A stretch of 64,000 bases of DNA from Inquilinus sp. KBS0705 (GCA_005938025.2 VCCI02000001.1:1488001-1552000), one strand, 5' to 3'. Shown: positions 29,893 to 38,908, counted from the first letter of the stretch. A program made the numbers and translations. The notes: generated from the letters alone by a model not told the origin.

Positions 29893-30804
29893 TTAGCGCG
29901 TTAAGTTATATACATTACTTTTTAAGGTGTAAATCTCTCTGAATGCTTTGGGGACATATAACTTTTTCTTTTTAAATATGCGGTTAAAGTTTGACAGGTT
30001 GTTATATCCGCACAGATAAGCTATCCTGGCTATGTTAAGGTTGGTATCAATTAACAAACGCGACGCCTGGCTGAGCCTTATGTCATTCAATGTTTCTACA
30101 AAGGTTTTACCGGTACGTTTTTTTAAGAAACGGCAAAATGATGGCACCGACATATTAGCTACGTAGGCCACGTCAGTTAGCTTAATATCCTTTTCAAAAT
30201 TATTTTTCAGGTATTCATACACATTCTCTATCCTGCGGCTTTTGTAGGTGTATCTATCATTAGCAAAACCGGCATCAGAAAGCAAAGTGTATTTTTCGGA
30301 TTTGGATAAGGTATGCAGAACAGACAACAAGTCTAAAACCCGGTCAAACTGGCTTTTTTGGCTCAGCAACAAGCACTTATCAACAACTTCGTTTATTGCT
30401 TCCTGGCTGTAGTTCACTCCTCGGCGTGCGTTATTAAACATAGCCTTGATAAGACAAAACTCATTTCTGTTTAAAAGATCGTCGGTAAAAAGGTCTTTAT
30501 GAAACTGGATTATTACTTCCTGTATACTATCCGACTGGCATTGATAATTAACCCACCCATGGTACAAATTCGGCCCTATAAATACCAGCTCGGCACCTTT
30601 TACAATATCGATGCTGTTACCAATTATACGCCTGGCACCAGCTGCGTTAAGTATCAATATAAGCTCATATTCTTCATGATAATGTATAGGACCGTCAAAC
30701 CCGGTATGTACTCTGGATGACACAGTAAAGCAATCACCTTGTGTTAAGGGTGTTACTACGCGCATTATTCGCGGCGATACATCGGTATAGTTTTTGGCAA
30801 GCAC
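29893..30804 (-). CDS. AraC family transcriptional regulator with cupin sensor domain
   Basis: Transcription factor of 303 residues. The N-terminal half is a cupin (FDGPIHYHEEYELILIL, about 34-50, with the HxHxEE-type metal/sugar pocket) and the C-terminal 100 residues form two helix-turn-helix motifs (LTDVAYVANMSVPSFCRFLK and IARIAYLCGYNNLSNFNRIF). It resembles RhaR/XylS-type carbon-source regulators of Bacteroidota. The start is uncertain: GTG at 30804 gives the longest form, ATG at 30765 would still keep the cupin. A perfect inverted repeat upstream of its gene matches repeats upstream of susC, so it may regulate both itself and the locus. Confidence 0.88.
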   Translation of the reverse strand: MLAKNYTDVSPRIMRVVTPLTQGDCFTVSSRVHTGFDGPIHYHEEYELILILNAAGARRIIGNSIDIVKGAELVFIGPNLYHGWVNYQCQSDSIQEVIIQFHKDLFTDDLLNRNEFCLIKAMFNNARRGVNYSQEAINEVVDKCLLLSQKSQFDRVLDLLSVLHTLSKSEKYTLLSDAGFANDRYTYKSRRIENVYEYLKNNFEKDIKLTDVAYVANMSVPSFCRFLKKRTGKTFVETLNDIRLSQASRLLIDTNLNIARIAYLCGYNNLSNFNRIFKKKKLYVPKAFREIYTLKSNVYNLTR

Positions 30805-30863
30805 TTTAGGCTATTTGGTTAGCCGTAAAACTATATATTCCGCCCTTTTTCAGATAAAACAAA

Positions 30864-30893
30864 AGTTAACATTTACTATCAAAAATGTTAACT
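30864..30893. promoter_or_regulatory. Perfect inverted repeat (AGTTAACATTT / AAATGTTAACT) upstream of the AraC gene
   Basis: Arms of 11 bp at 30864-30874 and 30883-30893 are exact reverse complements with an 8-bp spacer, centres 19 bp apart. It is 60 bp upstream of the AraC start. The arm core AAATGTTAA is the same as in the susC direct repeats, suggesting autoregulation by the encoded protein; inferred. Confidence 0.6.
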
Positions 30894-30941
30894 AGTGCAG
30901 TTAAAAGCAATATTTACAGGTATTCCTACCTTTGGTTACTA

Positions 30942-31250
30942 CTAAAGGTGTTTTTCTGTAAGCGCTTTAACCATGTCGTCGGTTAACGGATCGCTGTAGG
31001 CGCCGTAGCTGTTTACCAACACACCCTTTATTTGATGTTTAGCTGATGAGATTGCATACACAATAGCCTCATCCTCAGGGTCGGAGTTGCCTTCAAAGCG
31101 GTAATGTTTGTCGATTACGAACTCATTGGGATGCAGCTGCAGGTAGTCGCCGCTGGTTTCAAGGTAGCCGCCTTTTAAATTAAAATCTACGGTATACCCT
31201 TTTTCCCTGAGGTGGTCTATCACTTCCGAAACAGTATCCATTGGTTCCAT
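30942..31250 (-). CDS. Conserved small protein of unknown function
   Basis: Cytoplasmic protein of 102 residues widely conserved in Bacteroidota, sometimes labelled 'phosphoribosylpyrophosphate synthetase' in databases, although it has no PRPP-synthetase motif and is far too short. Visible features are an N-terminal helix (VSEVIDHLREKGYTVDFNL), a central HPNEFVIDKHYRFEG stretch and a C-terminal YGAYSD segment. It is a single gene with no clear operon partner. Start: ATG at 31250, or the in-frame ATG at 31241. I cannot assign a function. Confidence 0.75.
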   Translation of the reverse strand: MEPMDTVSEVIDHLREKGYTVDFNLKGGYLETSGDYLQLHPNEFVIDKHYRFEGNSDPEDEAIVYAISSAKHQIKGVLVNSYGAYSDPLTDDMVKALTEKHL

Positions 31251-31611
31251 GTTAGCTGTAATTTTTTGTTGATTTTTGTAAATAACTGCACGCTTACGTA
31301 TAAATTATTCCATTTTTTTGCACCGTGCAGCTGCACTAATATAACATAAAAATCTACTTAAACAAGTGATTTTCGCCCAATGTCAATATTTTTTAGAGGC
31401 TCGCTACTTAAAATAATTTATTAGTAGCCTGTGTTTTTCCTTCAGTTAACAATTGTTTAAAACCAAATATTAATACTACCCATGGCTAACTAACCATTAG
31501 TTAATTAGCTTTATAATAAAACGAAAAAGGTGAAACTTAATACTACTGATTGTGTATATTGCAGTAAGCTAAACCGAGATACAAACTTCCTCCATACTTA
31601 TCAGATCTTTT
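31251..31611. other. 361-bp gap upstream of the multi-PAS gene
   Basis: I see no gene here. The stretch is AT-rich, contains a TAACTAA-CCA-TTAGTTA inverted repeat (31487-31503) and a longer imperfect hairpin around 31396-31432. It holds the divergent promoters of the small protein and the PAS protein. Confidence 0.5.
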
Positions 31612-34524
31612 ATGGAAAAAAAAATCAAACCAGCTCCGCCTGTCTCACCCGGCGACGAGCAGCACTTATTTCATAATGATGCCCTTTTTAGAAAGCTGAT
31701 CGAAAACAGCTATGCGGGCATCACACTACTAAGTAAGGATTTTAAAGTTATATACCGTAGCCGGTCTGCAGAACGGATAAGCGGATGGAGCAACGAAGAA
31801 CGGCTAAAAACCACCATGGAAGACCTTACCCATCCCGACGACCGTAAAATGCTTAACAGGCACCTAAAGCAGTCGCTCGCAAACCCCGGGGCTGCCATAC
31901 ATTGTACCTACCGGTCAAAGCATTATAACGGCCATTATATTTGGCTGGAATGCAGCTTCACCAATATGTTGAATGAACAAGACGTCAACGCCATCGTATT
32001 TAATTACCACGATGTTACCCAACAAAAAATATACGAAGAAAAGCTGCAACAATCGGTAAAAGAATTATCGGCCTATAAGTACGCGCTCGACGAATCGGCC
32101 ATTGTGGCCATAACCGACCAAAAGGGCATCATTAAGCATGTTAACGATAATTTCTGCAAAATATCGAAATACGACCGCAACGAACTTTTGGGCCAGGACC
32201 ACCGCATCATCAACTCGTCATACCACAACAAACACTTCATAAAAAACATTTGGACAACTATTGCTAATGGCCGAACCTGGAAAGGCGAATTAAAAAACAA
32301 GGCTAAAGACGGTAGCTATTACTGGGTTGATACCACCATTGTTCCGTTTTTAAACGACCAGGGTAAACCGTACGAGTACATCGCCATACGATCGGACATT
32401 ACCGAGCGTAAATTAAACCAGGAAAAGGTAGCGGAGCATAGCCGGTTTATCAGCACGATAACCGATAACATACCGGCGATGATAGCTTATTGGACCTTAG
32501 ACCTGCATTGCTTGTTTGCCAATAAAGCATTATTAGATTGGTTTGAAATGCGGCCCGAAGAAATGCTGGGTATACACAAACAGGCGCTAATGACCGATAA
32601 CGAGTTTGAAACTTATGCGCCTTATATAGCCAATGTTTTGCATGGCCGCCGCCAAAGTTTCGAACGCACTTTTACTAAGGCAAGCGGCAGAAAAACATTT
32701 ACGCATACCCAATACCTGCCCGATAAAGATGCCAATGGCGATGTAAAAGGTTTCTATTCAGTGATTTATGATATCACCGAAGTAAAACTTGCCGAATTAG
32801 AAATAAAAAAACAAACCGAACAGGTAGAATACCTGCTTGAAAGTATTACCGATGGCTTTATAGGGCTTAACAAAAACCTTTGTTATACTTATGCAAACAA
32901 GGAGGTAGGCAAAATTTTAGGAGTAGATCCTGATACACTCATCGGCAGGTACATTTGGGATGTTTTCCCTGATGCTATAGGCTCGGCTACCTATAATGCC
33001 ATTCAAAAAGCGTTTACCGAGCGCGTTTATGTATCAAACGAAGACTTTTACGAACCGTTAAATTTATGGCAGGAGAACCGCATATATCCAACTGGCGAAG
33101 GCTTATCTATATTTATACGCGACATAACAAAGAAAAAGCAGGAAGAGCAGCATTTAAAATTATTAGAATCGGTTATTACACATGCCAACGACGCGGTTAT
33201 TATTACCGAGGCTCACCCATTAGATGAACCGGGCCCCCGCATTGTGTATGTTAACGATGCCTTTACTAAAATGACGAATTATTCGTTCGAGGAAGTAAAT
33301 GGCGAAACCCCAAGAATTTTACAAGGTCCAAAATCTGACGAGAACGAGTTAAAACGGTTAAGCCATGCCATACGTAATAATGAACATTGCGAAGTAACCA
33401 CTGTAAATTATAAAAAAACAGGCGAAGAGTTTTGGATAAATTTTTCGGTAAGCCCGGTAAAAAACCAACAGGGTAAAACAACTCATTATATTTCGATAGA
33501 ACGGGATATAACCGAAATTAAAAACGAGGCCCTGCAAAAGGCCCAATTGGCCGAAGCCGTTACCGCATCCTTACAAGAGCGAAACACCATTTTAGAAAGT
33601 ATCGGCGACGCCTTTTTTGCTGTAGATAATAACTGGATGGTAACCTACTGGAATAAGGTAGCAGAGTCTGTATTAATTAAAACAAAAAATGAGGTACTGA
33701 ACAAAAACCTATGGGATGTATTCCCAACAACAATAAATTCCAAATCTTATATCGAGTATCATAATGCAATAAAAACTAAAAAGGCTACACATTTTGAAGA
33801 TTATTATGATCAGCTGAATAAATGGTACGAGATAAGTGCCTACCCGGCTGCCACGGGCTTATCTGTTTATTTTAAAGACATTACCGACCGGAAATTATCT
33901 GAAATAATGCTTCAATCGTCAAAAAAAAAATACAGCGAGCTGTTTAACTTAAGCCCCTTGCCCATGTTTTTGTTTGACCAGTACAGCCTGGCGTTTTTGG
34001 ATGTAAATGAAGCCGCTGTTAAAAACTATGGCTACAGCCAAACCGACTTTTTAAGTATGACGCTGAGAGACATAAGGCCGGCAGAAGACCTGGAGCTGCT
34101 GGAAGAGGTAATTGATAAAAACAGGAAGGAAAATTTTGCACATTTAGGCGTTTACAGGCATAAAAAAAAGAATGGCGACATCATACAGGTTGATGTAACA
34201 ACAAACACTATAGCGTATAAGGGCATGCAAGCTAAAGTGGCAGTTGTTAATGATGTTACACAGCGCACACTATATATTAAAGCGATAGAAGATCAAAACG
34301 AAAAGCTGCGCGAAATATCATGGATACAATCGCACGTTGTGCGTGCGCCGCTGTCGCGCATATTAGGGCTCATTCCTTTAACTAACGATGTTAGGGAAAA
34401 TTCAGAGGAACGCAGCACCATGCTGGAATATTTATCGGCATCGGCACACGAGCTTGATAACGTAATTAAAAATATAACTGATAAAACCACCAGCGCCGAT
34501 TATAATGTTAAAGACCAATATTAA
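31612..34524 (+). CDS. Seven-PAS sensor protein with a histidine box but no ATPase domain
   Basis: Soluble protein of 970 residues. Seven PAS domains can be told apart (starting near 25, 150, 280, 405, 520, 660 and 785); the fourth and sixth are near copies (WDVFP and LNKWYEI/LNLWQEN segments), a sign of internal duplication. The C terminus is a dimerisation helix with IQSHVVRAPLSRILGLI, His908 in an H-box, but the protein ends 62 residues later with no HATPase domain. It may therefore receive phosphate from a partner kinase, or work as a dimerising sensor. No transmembrane helix is seen. The downstream gene is a small conserved protein. Confidence 0.85.
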   Translation: MEKKIKPAPPVSPGDEQHLFHNDALFRKLIENSYAGITLLSKDFKVIYRSRSAERISGWSNEERLKTTMEDLTHPDDRKMLNRHLKQSLANPGAAIHCTYRSKHYNGHYIWLECSFTNMLNEQDVNAIVFNYHDVTQQKIYEEKLQQSVKELSAYKYALDESAIVAITDQKGIIKHVNDNFCKISKYDRNELLGQDHRIINSSYHNKHFIKNIWTTIANGRTWKGELKNKAKDGSYYWVDTTIVPFLNDQGKPYEYIAIRSDITERKLNQEKVAEHSRFISTITDNIPAMIAYWTLDLHCLFANKALLDWFEMRPEEMLGIHKQALMTDNEFETYAPYIANVLHGRRQSFERTFTKASGRKTFTHTQYLPDKDANGDVKGFYSVIYDITEVKLAELEIKKQTEQVEYLLESITDGFIGLNKNLCYTYANKEVGKILGVDPDTLIGRYIWDVFPDAIGSATYNAIQKAFTERVYVSNEDFYEPLNLWQENRIYPTGEGLSIFIRDITKKKQEEQHLKLLESVITHANDAVIITEAHPLDEPGPRIVYVNDAFTKMTNYSFEEVNGETPRILQGPKSDENELKRLSHAIRNNEHCEVTTVNYKKTGEEFWINFSVSPVKNQQGKTTHYISIERDITEIKNEALQKAQLAEAVTASLQERNTILESIGDAFFAVDNNWMVTYWNKVAESVLIKTKNEVLNKNLWDVFPTTINSKSYIEYHNAIKTKKATHFEDYYDQLNKWYEISAYPAATGLSVYFKDITDRKLSEIMLQSSKKKYSELFNLSPLPMFLFDQYSLAFLDVNEAAVKNYGYSQTDFLSMTLRDIRPAEDLELLEEVIDKNRKENFAHLGVYRHKKKNGDIIQVDVTTNTIAYKGMQAKVAVVNDVTQRTLYIKAIEDQNEKLREISWIQSHVVRAPLSRILGLIPLTNDVRENSEERSTMLEYLSASAHELDNVIKNITDKTTSADYNVKDQY

Positions 34525-34539
34525 CACGCCTGCCCTATT

Positions 34540-34559
34540 TATTTAACAAAAGTTAAATA
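34540..34559. promoter_or_regulatory. TATTTAAC-AAAA-GTTAAATA inverted repeat
   Basis: A perfect 8-bp inverted repeat with a 4-bp spacer, 84 bp upstream of the small gene at 34643 and 15 bp after the PAS stop. Possible operator or weak hairpin terminator. Confidence 0.3.
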
Positions 34560-34642
34560 CTTAATATGCTTATATGTGGTTATATATAATGGATTTATAG
34601 CTAAATTTATACTATATAAAGTTTCACCTAAAAAATACAGCC

Positions 34643-34897
34643 ATGAAAACTATCCGGTTTAACTTTAGCCACCCTGTAAAGGGCCGCGCCAGCCTGTTAC
34701 CACTAACCTGTAACAATGTTAAATGCCAGCAACTGCAAGTAGCCAGCACCGCAGATAATTTATTAGAAGTGCCGGTTAGCAATTGCACGGCGGGCAGGTG
34801 GAAACTGATATTAGACTGGGAGTACGAAGGGCGCAATTTTTCGCACCAGGAGGAGTTTGAAATTAAAGGCAAGGCAAAAAAAGCTAAGGTTAATTAA
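34643..34897 (+). CDS. Small conserved protein of unknown function
   Basis: 84-residue soluble protein without signal peptide or membrane helix. It is predicted mostly beta: residues about 35-75 (LLEVPVSNCTAGRWKLILDW, EGRNFSHQEEFEI) resemble the small FixH-like beta-sandwich fold without the usual membrane anchor. It has three Cys (22-50) and a basic C-terminal tail (KGKAKKAKVN). It follows the PAS protein by 118 bp but has its own upstream inverted repeat. I do not recognise a function. Confidence 0.6.
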   Translation: MKTIRFNFSHPVKGRASLLPLTCNNVKCQQLQVASTADNLLEVPVSNCTAGRWKLILDWEYEGRNFSHQEEFEIKGKAKKAKVN

Positions 34898-35008
34898 TAA
34901 CCCGGGCATAATTAAGCGGGTTTTGCCCCAAGAAAAAAAATAATTTAGCTATAAACTATTGCAAAAGAATTGGTTACCTGCCACCCTATAAATTCTTTAT
35001 AAAAAAAT

Positions 35009-35038
35009 TTGCAGCGGTGCTTAAAAAAGCTACCTTTG
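35009..35038 (+). promoter_or_regulatory. Bacteroidota-type promoter of tRNA-Pro
   Basis: TTG at 35009-35011 and TACCTTTG at 35031-35038 are separated by 19 bp, the exact Bacteroidota sigma-ABfr consensus (TTG-N19-TAnnTTTG). Transcription would begin a few bases before the tRNA 5' end at 35049. Confidence 0.75.
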
Positions 35039-35048
35039 CGTTCCCTTT

Positions 35049-35122
35049 CGGGATGTAGCGTAGCCCGGTATCGCGCCACATTTGGGATGTGGAGGCCGCA
35101 GGTTCGAATCCTGCCATCCCGA
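35049..35122 (+). tRNA. tRNA-Pro (anticodon TGG)
   Basis: A 74-base cloverleaf: acceptor CGGGATG pairs with CATCCCG, discriminator A, T arm GCAGG-TTCGAAT-CCTGC, anticodon stem CCACA/TGTGG with loop TTTGGGA giving anticodon TGG, so it reads CCA and other proline codons. CCA is not encoded. A consensus promoter lies just upstream and a strong terminator 28 bp downstream. Confidence 0.95.
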
Positions 35123-35150
35123 CAACAAGCGATACCAAGTAGTATCAAAA

Positions 35151-35179
35151 CCCTGTATATTAAATATACAGGGTTTTTT
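35151..35179 (+). terminator. Terminator of tRNA-Pro
   Basis: CCCTGTATA pairs with TATACAGGG across a TTAAA loop (35151-35173), followed by six T. Confidence 0.88.
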
Positions 35180-35213
35180 GTTTTACCAATGCAAAAGTCA
35201 GCTGAGTTTCCAT

Positions 35214-35396
35214 TTATATCTTACCAGTTATTAGCGCTGCTTCCTGAGCGATCAGTAATTCCTTTTCAAAAAAAGAGCTCCTATTAATCGCTTCCACAAC
35301 AATATGTTTATAGGCGGCTGCAAGTGATGTATTAAGTTTTAAAGCATTATCAAACTCTAATCTGATGTTTAAAATGCGTTGTAATTCGTTTAGCAT
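35214..35396 (-). CDS. Possible small protein of unknown function
   Basis: A 60-residue frame starting ATG, with the amphipathic, Glu/Leu/Ile-rich composition of a real helical protein (LQRILNIRLEFDNALKLN, AYKHIVVEAINRS). It has no recognisable domain, no signal, and no clear Shine-Dalgarno. It faces the tRNA-Pro terminator. I keep it because its amino-acid make-up is unlike a random antisense frame, but it is uncertain. Confidence 0.45.
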   Translation of the reverse strand: MLNELQRILNIRLEFDNALKLNTSLAAAYKHIVVEAINRSSFFEKELLIAQEAALITGKI

Positions 35397-35680
35397 TATG
35401 GGTATTTAACGTATGTTGCAACTTACTTAAATATAATGATATAAGCTTTTATAAATGGTGATCCCCGGCTATTGCCCCACTACTTAAATCAGGAATCGGC
35501 CACCTATACCAACGCGCATATGCCATGTGCGCCCTAAAAGAGACTCGAAACGATAAGGTTAAGCACACACGACAAGCATACGACAGTGTGGGAGTCAAAC
35601 AATAAAACTGTTTCGTTCTTATAACAAAAGATCGATTGCAAATCATCATTAAAATAAAAGGATGGTCTAAATTCTGATGA

Positions 35681-37003
35681 ATGAGTAGATTATTTAAGCA
35701 GCTCCGATATTTTTTAACACACCGTTTTAACCTTCAGGAGGATAAAGCCGGGGAAAATGAGATCATTTCCTCTATCCGGAGAAATGTAGACTTTCGCGGC
35801 GCAAATCTTTGGGCACTTATTTTTGCGATATTTATTGCTTCTATAGGATTAAACGTCAATTCCACTGCGGTGATCATTGGGGCCATGCTAATATCACCTA
35901 TTATGGGGCCGGTAATGGGTATTGGTTTGGGTATTGGCATCAATGACCTTGACCTGGTCAAAAAAGGTGGCAAAAACCTTTTAGTGGCTACCATTATTGC
36001 CATCATCACTTCTACCATTTACTTTTCAATTACACCCTTACACGAGGCACAATCCGAATTACTTGCTCGTACCTCACCATCCATATGGGATGTCTTCATC
36101 GCTTTCTTCGGTGGTATGGCAGGCATGGTAGCCGCCTCGCGAAAAGAAAAAAACAATGTTATTCCCGGCGTTGCCATCGCAACGGCTTTGATGCCACCCT
36201 TGTGTACAGCGGGCTTTGGCCTGGCCATGGGCGACTGGTTATTTTTTCTTGGCGCACTGTACCTATATTTTATTAACAGCGTATTTATTGCCATCGCTAC
36301 TTTCCTCATCGCCCGCTACCTTAAGCTTCAACGTAAGATATTTGATGATCAGAACGTAGAGAAGAAGGTGACCCGCTACGTAGTTATTATTGGTGTGATC
36401 ACTATAATACCCAGCATTTTTATGGCCTACCGAATTGTTAACAAAAGTATTTTTGAGAACAATGCCAATAAATTTATCGAAGAGCAGTTCCATTTCAATA
36501 ATACGCAGGTAGTATCAAAATCCTTTGTGTATACCGAAAGTACCAAACGAATCGACCTGCTGCTGATAGGTGCCATTCTTGACAAGCCAGTAATTGATTC
36601 TCTCCATAAGCAAATGAATAAATATCGGTTACGAAATGTGAAACTGAATATCCGGCAAGGGTTGAACGCCAAACAACAGTTGGACCTTTCCCAGATCAAG
36701 GCCAGTATTTTAGAAGATGTATTCGGCAGCCGGCCAAATGCCGACACGATTAAGATGAGCCCTAAAAAGGCGCTTATGCCCGACAGTATGGTACTGGCAG
36801 AACTAAAAGTGCTATACCCGACGGTAACTTCTTTTGGCGTAAGTAAAATAGCCATACGCCACCCTGATTCGCTTAAATCAGATACGCAAATGATTGCCTT
36901 ATCCCGCTTTAAAAAGCCATTAGGTAAAAACGACGCCGTTAAATTACAGCAATGGCTAAGGCAGCGTTACCAATCACCAAAGCTGAGTCTGATCATCCAG
37001 TAA
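35681..37003 (+). CDS. DUF389 integral membrane protein
   Basis: Membrane protein of 440 residues of the DUF389 (TIGR00341-like) family. An N-terminal cytoplasmic stretch (1-40) leads to about six helices between residues 42 and 260, including conserved STAVIIGAMLISPIMGPV, GGMAGMVAASRK and GVAIATALMPPLCTAG. The C-terminal 180 residues are a soluble alpha/beta tail outside the membrane. Transport or channel roles have been suggested for the family, but the substrate is unknown. It is monocistronic, and its codon use looks somewhat richer in C-ending codons than neighbours. Confidence 0.85.
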   Translation: MSRLFKQLRYFLTHRFNLQEDKAGENEIISSIRRNVDFRGANLWALIFAIFIASIGLNVNSTAVIIGAMLISPIMGPVMGIGLGIGINDLDLVKKGGKNLLVATIIAIITSTIYFSITPLHEAQSELLARTSPSIWDVFIAFFGGMAGMVAASRKEKNNVIPGVAIATALMPPLCTAGFGLAMGDWLFFLGALYLYFINSVFIAIATFLIARYLKLQRKIFDDQNVEKKVTRYVVIIGVITIIPSIFMAYRIVNKSIFENNANKFIEEQFHFNNTQVVSKSFVYTESTKRIDLLLIGAILDKPVIDSLHKQMNKYRLRNVKLNIRQGLNAKQQLDLSQIKASILEDVFGSRPNADTIKMSPKKALMPDSMVLAELKVLYPTVTSFGVSKIAIRHPDSLKSDTQMIALSRFKKPLGKNDAVKLQQWLRQRYQSPKLSLIIQ

Positions 37004-37219
37004 TTAGGAGAAGGTTGAATAATTCGGTACGGAAATCATTAAATGCTTTAATAATAGGCAAAATAAATAATCAATAAATTAAAGTATTTAGAATGTTGGC
37101 CTTTCTTTAGGCTTTATTTTTTTAACCAAAACCTTTAAATTACTCAAATTAGTCAATAAATTGTGCACTTTTGGAAACAGAATGTGTAGGTAATTGTTAT
37201 TTAATAAATAACTAAACAT

Positions 37220-37582
37220 ATGAAGAAACGTATACTTGTTATTGAAGACGACTTAGATATTTTAGAAATTGTTAAACTTATTTTAAGTAAAGAGAACTTT
37301 GATGTTGTAGGAATAGCGGGCACTAATGATATATACGAAGAAGTAAACCTGCATGCGCCCGATGTTATCCTTACTGATTTTTTTATGCCTGGATTTTTAC
37401 CCGGTGGTCAAATTTGTGTTTTAATAAAACAGGCCAAACATTTGGCGCATCTGCCTGTAGTTTTAATGTCGGCCTATTCTAAGGTGGCTGTGGGTGTATG
37501 TAATTTTCCATATGATGCTTACCTAAAAAAGCCATTCGATATAAAACACTTTATTAAGGTTATCAAAAGTGTTGTTGAATAG
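37220..37582 (+). CDS. Single-domain response regulator
   Basis: A stand-alone CheY-like receiver of 120 residues. The acidic pocket is Glu9-Asp10-Asp11 (VIEDDLD), the phosphoryl acceptor is Asp53 (LTDFFMPG), and the switch residues are Ser in LMSAYSK (about 88) and Lys in LKKPFD (about 107). There is no output domain, so it must act through protein contacts or as a phosphate sink for the unpaired kinases nearby. The loop after Asp53 (FLPGGQICVLIK) is a few residues longer than usual. Confidence 0.88.
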   Translation: MKKRILVIEDDLDILEIVKLILSKENFDVVGIAGTNDIYEEVNLHAPDVILTDFFMPGFLPGGQICVLIKQAKHLAHLPVVLMSAYSKVAVGVCNFPYDAYLKKPFDIKHFIKVIKSVVE

Positions 37583-37749
37583 CGAATCTGTTAAGCGTAG
37601 TGATCACAATTTGCCGGGGTTTTCAATATCATGCCGACAGCCCATTTGCTTCGGACGATATATTGTATACTTTTCAGAACTATCGCCTATTATCCAAGAC
37701 AAATAATTATCTATTAAATTAAAGCTAGATATTTTTTTAGTCGATTATC

Positions 37750-37775
37750 TAATTAAATGGCAAGTGATTTAATTA
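37750..37775. promoter_or_regulatory. TAATTAAAT / ATTTAATTA inverted repeat upstream of HTH gene
   Basis: Perfect 9-bp arms (37750-37758, 37767-37775) with an 8-bp spacer, 91 bp upstream of the helix-turn-helix gene at 37866. Possible operator for autoregulation; chance is not excluded in such AT-rich sequence. Confidence 0.3.
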
Positions 37776-37865
37776 AAAAGAATAAATTCTGAACTTTTAT
37801 AACTAATGGTTGTTAAGTAAAAATTTGGCTGAAATATTGAGTCATATATGTAAAATATAAGGCAT

Positions 37866-38270
37866 ATGATTACACATTACGGACAAACAGTTGAATATAT
37901 AGTAAGAAAAAATGGTTACAGCATTACCGATTTAGCCAATGGTTTAGGTGTTAACAGACGAACCATTTATAATTACTTTCAAAGCACTTACCTGAAATAT
38001 GATGTAATCCATAAAATTGGATTGCTGGTGCGACATGATTTTTCAAAGGAATTTCCTGACATCTTTACCAGTGACCAATTTGCACCAAATATCCGTAGCA
38101 AAAAAGATAATGATCAACCTTCAAACACACTTGCTGATGAGGAATATTGGAAAGATAAGTATATCACTCTGTTGGAGCAATACACCCATCTGATAACCTC
38201 TTTCGGGCCTGGGGAACCAAACCATCAGATAGCGCAACCTTCTGCATTCGCCTTACAACAATCTGCTTAA
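37866..38270 (+). CDS. Helix-turn-helix DNA-binding protein
   Basis: 134-residue protein. Residues about 8-45 form a Fis/Xre-like helix-turn-helix (VEYIVRKNGYSITDLANGLG, then VNRRTIYNYF as recognition helix). The C-terminal half has a short coiled-coil helix (EYWKDKYITLLEQYTHLI, about 98-115), which could mediate dimerisation. This layout (HTH plus coiled coil) is common for small uncharacterised Bacteroidota regulators next to response regulators. The inverted repeat upstream might be its own operator. Target genes are unknown. Confidence 0.75.
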   Translation: MITHYGQTVEYIVRKNGYSITDLANGLGVNRRTIYNYFQSTYLKYDVIHKIGLLVRHDFSKEFPDIFTSDQFAPNIRSKKDNDQPSNTLADEEYWKDKYITLLEQYTHLITSFGPGEPNHQIAQPSAFALQQSA

Positions 38271-38433
38271 GCGTTTTAAGTATAAAAACTTAATATTGCC
38301 GTAAGTAGAAGAAATGGTTTGATAATCTTTTAATTAATCTTGCTGATTATAACGGACTAATATATATTAGCAAGATAAAATTATCGTAACATTCGATCAA
38401 TGAGTCACGTATAAGAAGGGAAACCCTATATAT

Positions 38434-38583
38434 ATGAACTTATTGATATTTGTGCCGCTTGGCGCTGCCATTACATGGTCTATTTTTAAAACGTTTTCCT
38501 TTTTTGCTGAAATTGGAGCCGAGTCGTTCAACAAAGACTTGCCAGATTCCTGGACTGTCATAGACAAAAATCAAAAAATTTAA
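38434..38583 (+). CDS. Possible 49-residue membrane peptide
   Basis: ATG-started frame whose first 25 residues are hydrophobic (MNLLIFVPLGAAITWSIFKT), followed by an acidic tail (ESFNKDLPDSWTVIDKNQKI). A GAAGGG stretch lies 13-18 bases upstream. It resembles a small membrane protein but sits in decayed DNA and may be chance or a fragment. Confidence 0.25.
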   Translation: MNLLIFVPLGAAITWSIFKTFSFFAEIGAESFNKDLPDSWTVIDKNQKI

Positions 38584-38625
38584 ACAAACAGTACGTTGCT
38601 GCCACTCTTTCCGGAAAGTACCCAC

Positions 38626-38774
38626 CTATCTATTTAATTGATTAACCAGCGGGTCATGCGAGCCTGATAGGTTTACCATGTAGGGATAAGGGCCAAATTC
38701 CGGCATGATGGTCATCATCGTAACGCCTGCTTTTCGCGCTGGCCTGTGGACTTGTCCCACCAGGAAAGGTGTGC
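38626..38774 (-). pseudogene. Remnant of TIM-barrel sugar isomerase/epimerase (C-terminal fragment)
   Basis: On the minus strand one frame reads AHLSWWDKSTGQREK and, after a one-base shift in a GCGAAAAG run, the next reads KAGVTMMTIMPEFGPYPYM and continues to a stop at 38626. The PEFGPxPYM segment is typical of the C-terminus of xylose-isomerase-like sugar phosphate isomerase/epimerase proteins of Bacteroidota. With only about 50 codons left and a frameshift it is a relic. Confidence 0.5.
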
Positions 38775-38908
38775 GTTGCTAATGCCATTTTATAGTTACC
38801 TAACAAAAAACGGGGGCTTTAGGTAGCAACGCGTCCTTGCCATTTTTATCTAAGGCTTTTAACGGCAATTTACCGGTATAATGGTAAACGCAAGCCTTTA
38901 GCAGACCA

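Noticed and set aside
34945..35287. Frames on both strands across 34.9-35.3 kb
   Set aside because: They cover tRNA-Pro and its terminator, so they are not coding.
35400..35680. A more GC-rich stretch after tRNA-Pro, suspected to be an integration scar
   Set aside because: No copy of the tRNA 3' end, integrase or other island gene is visible, so an attachment site cannot be supported.
38440..38625. A 61-residue minus-strand frame
   Set aside because: It overlaps decayed DNA, has no domain, and reads antisense to a more plausible small plus-strand frame.
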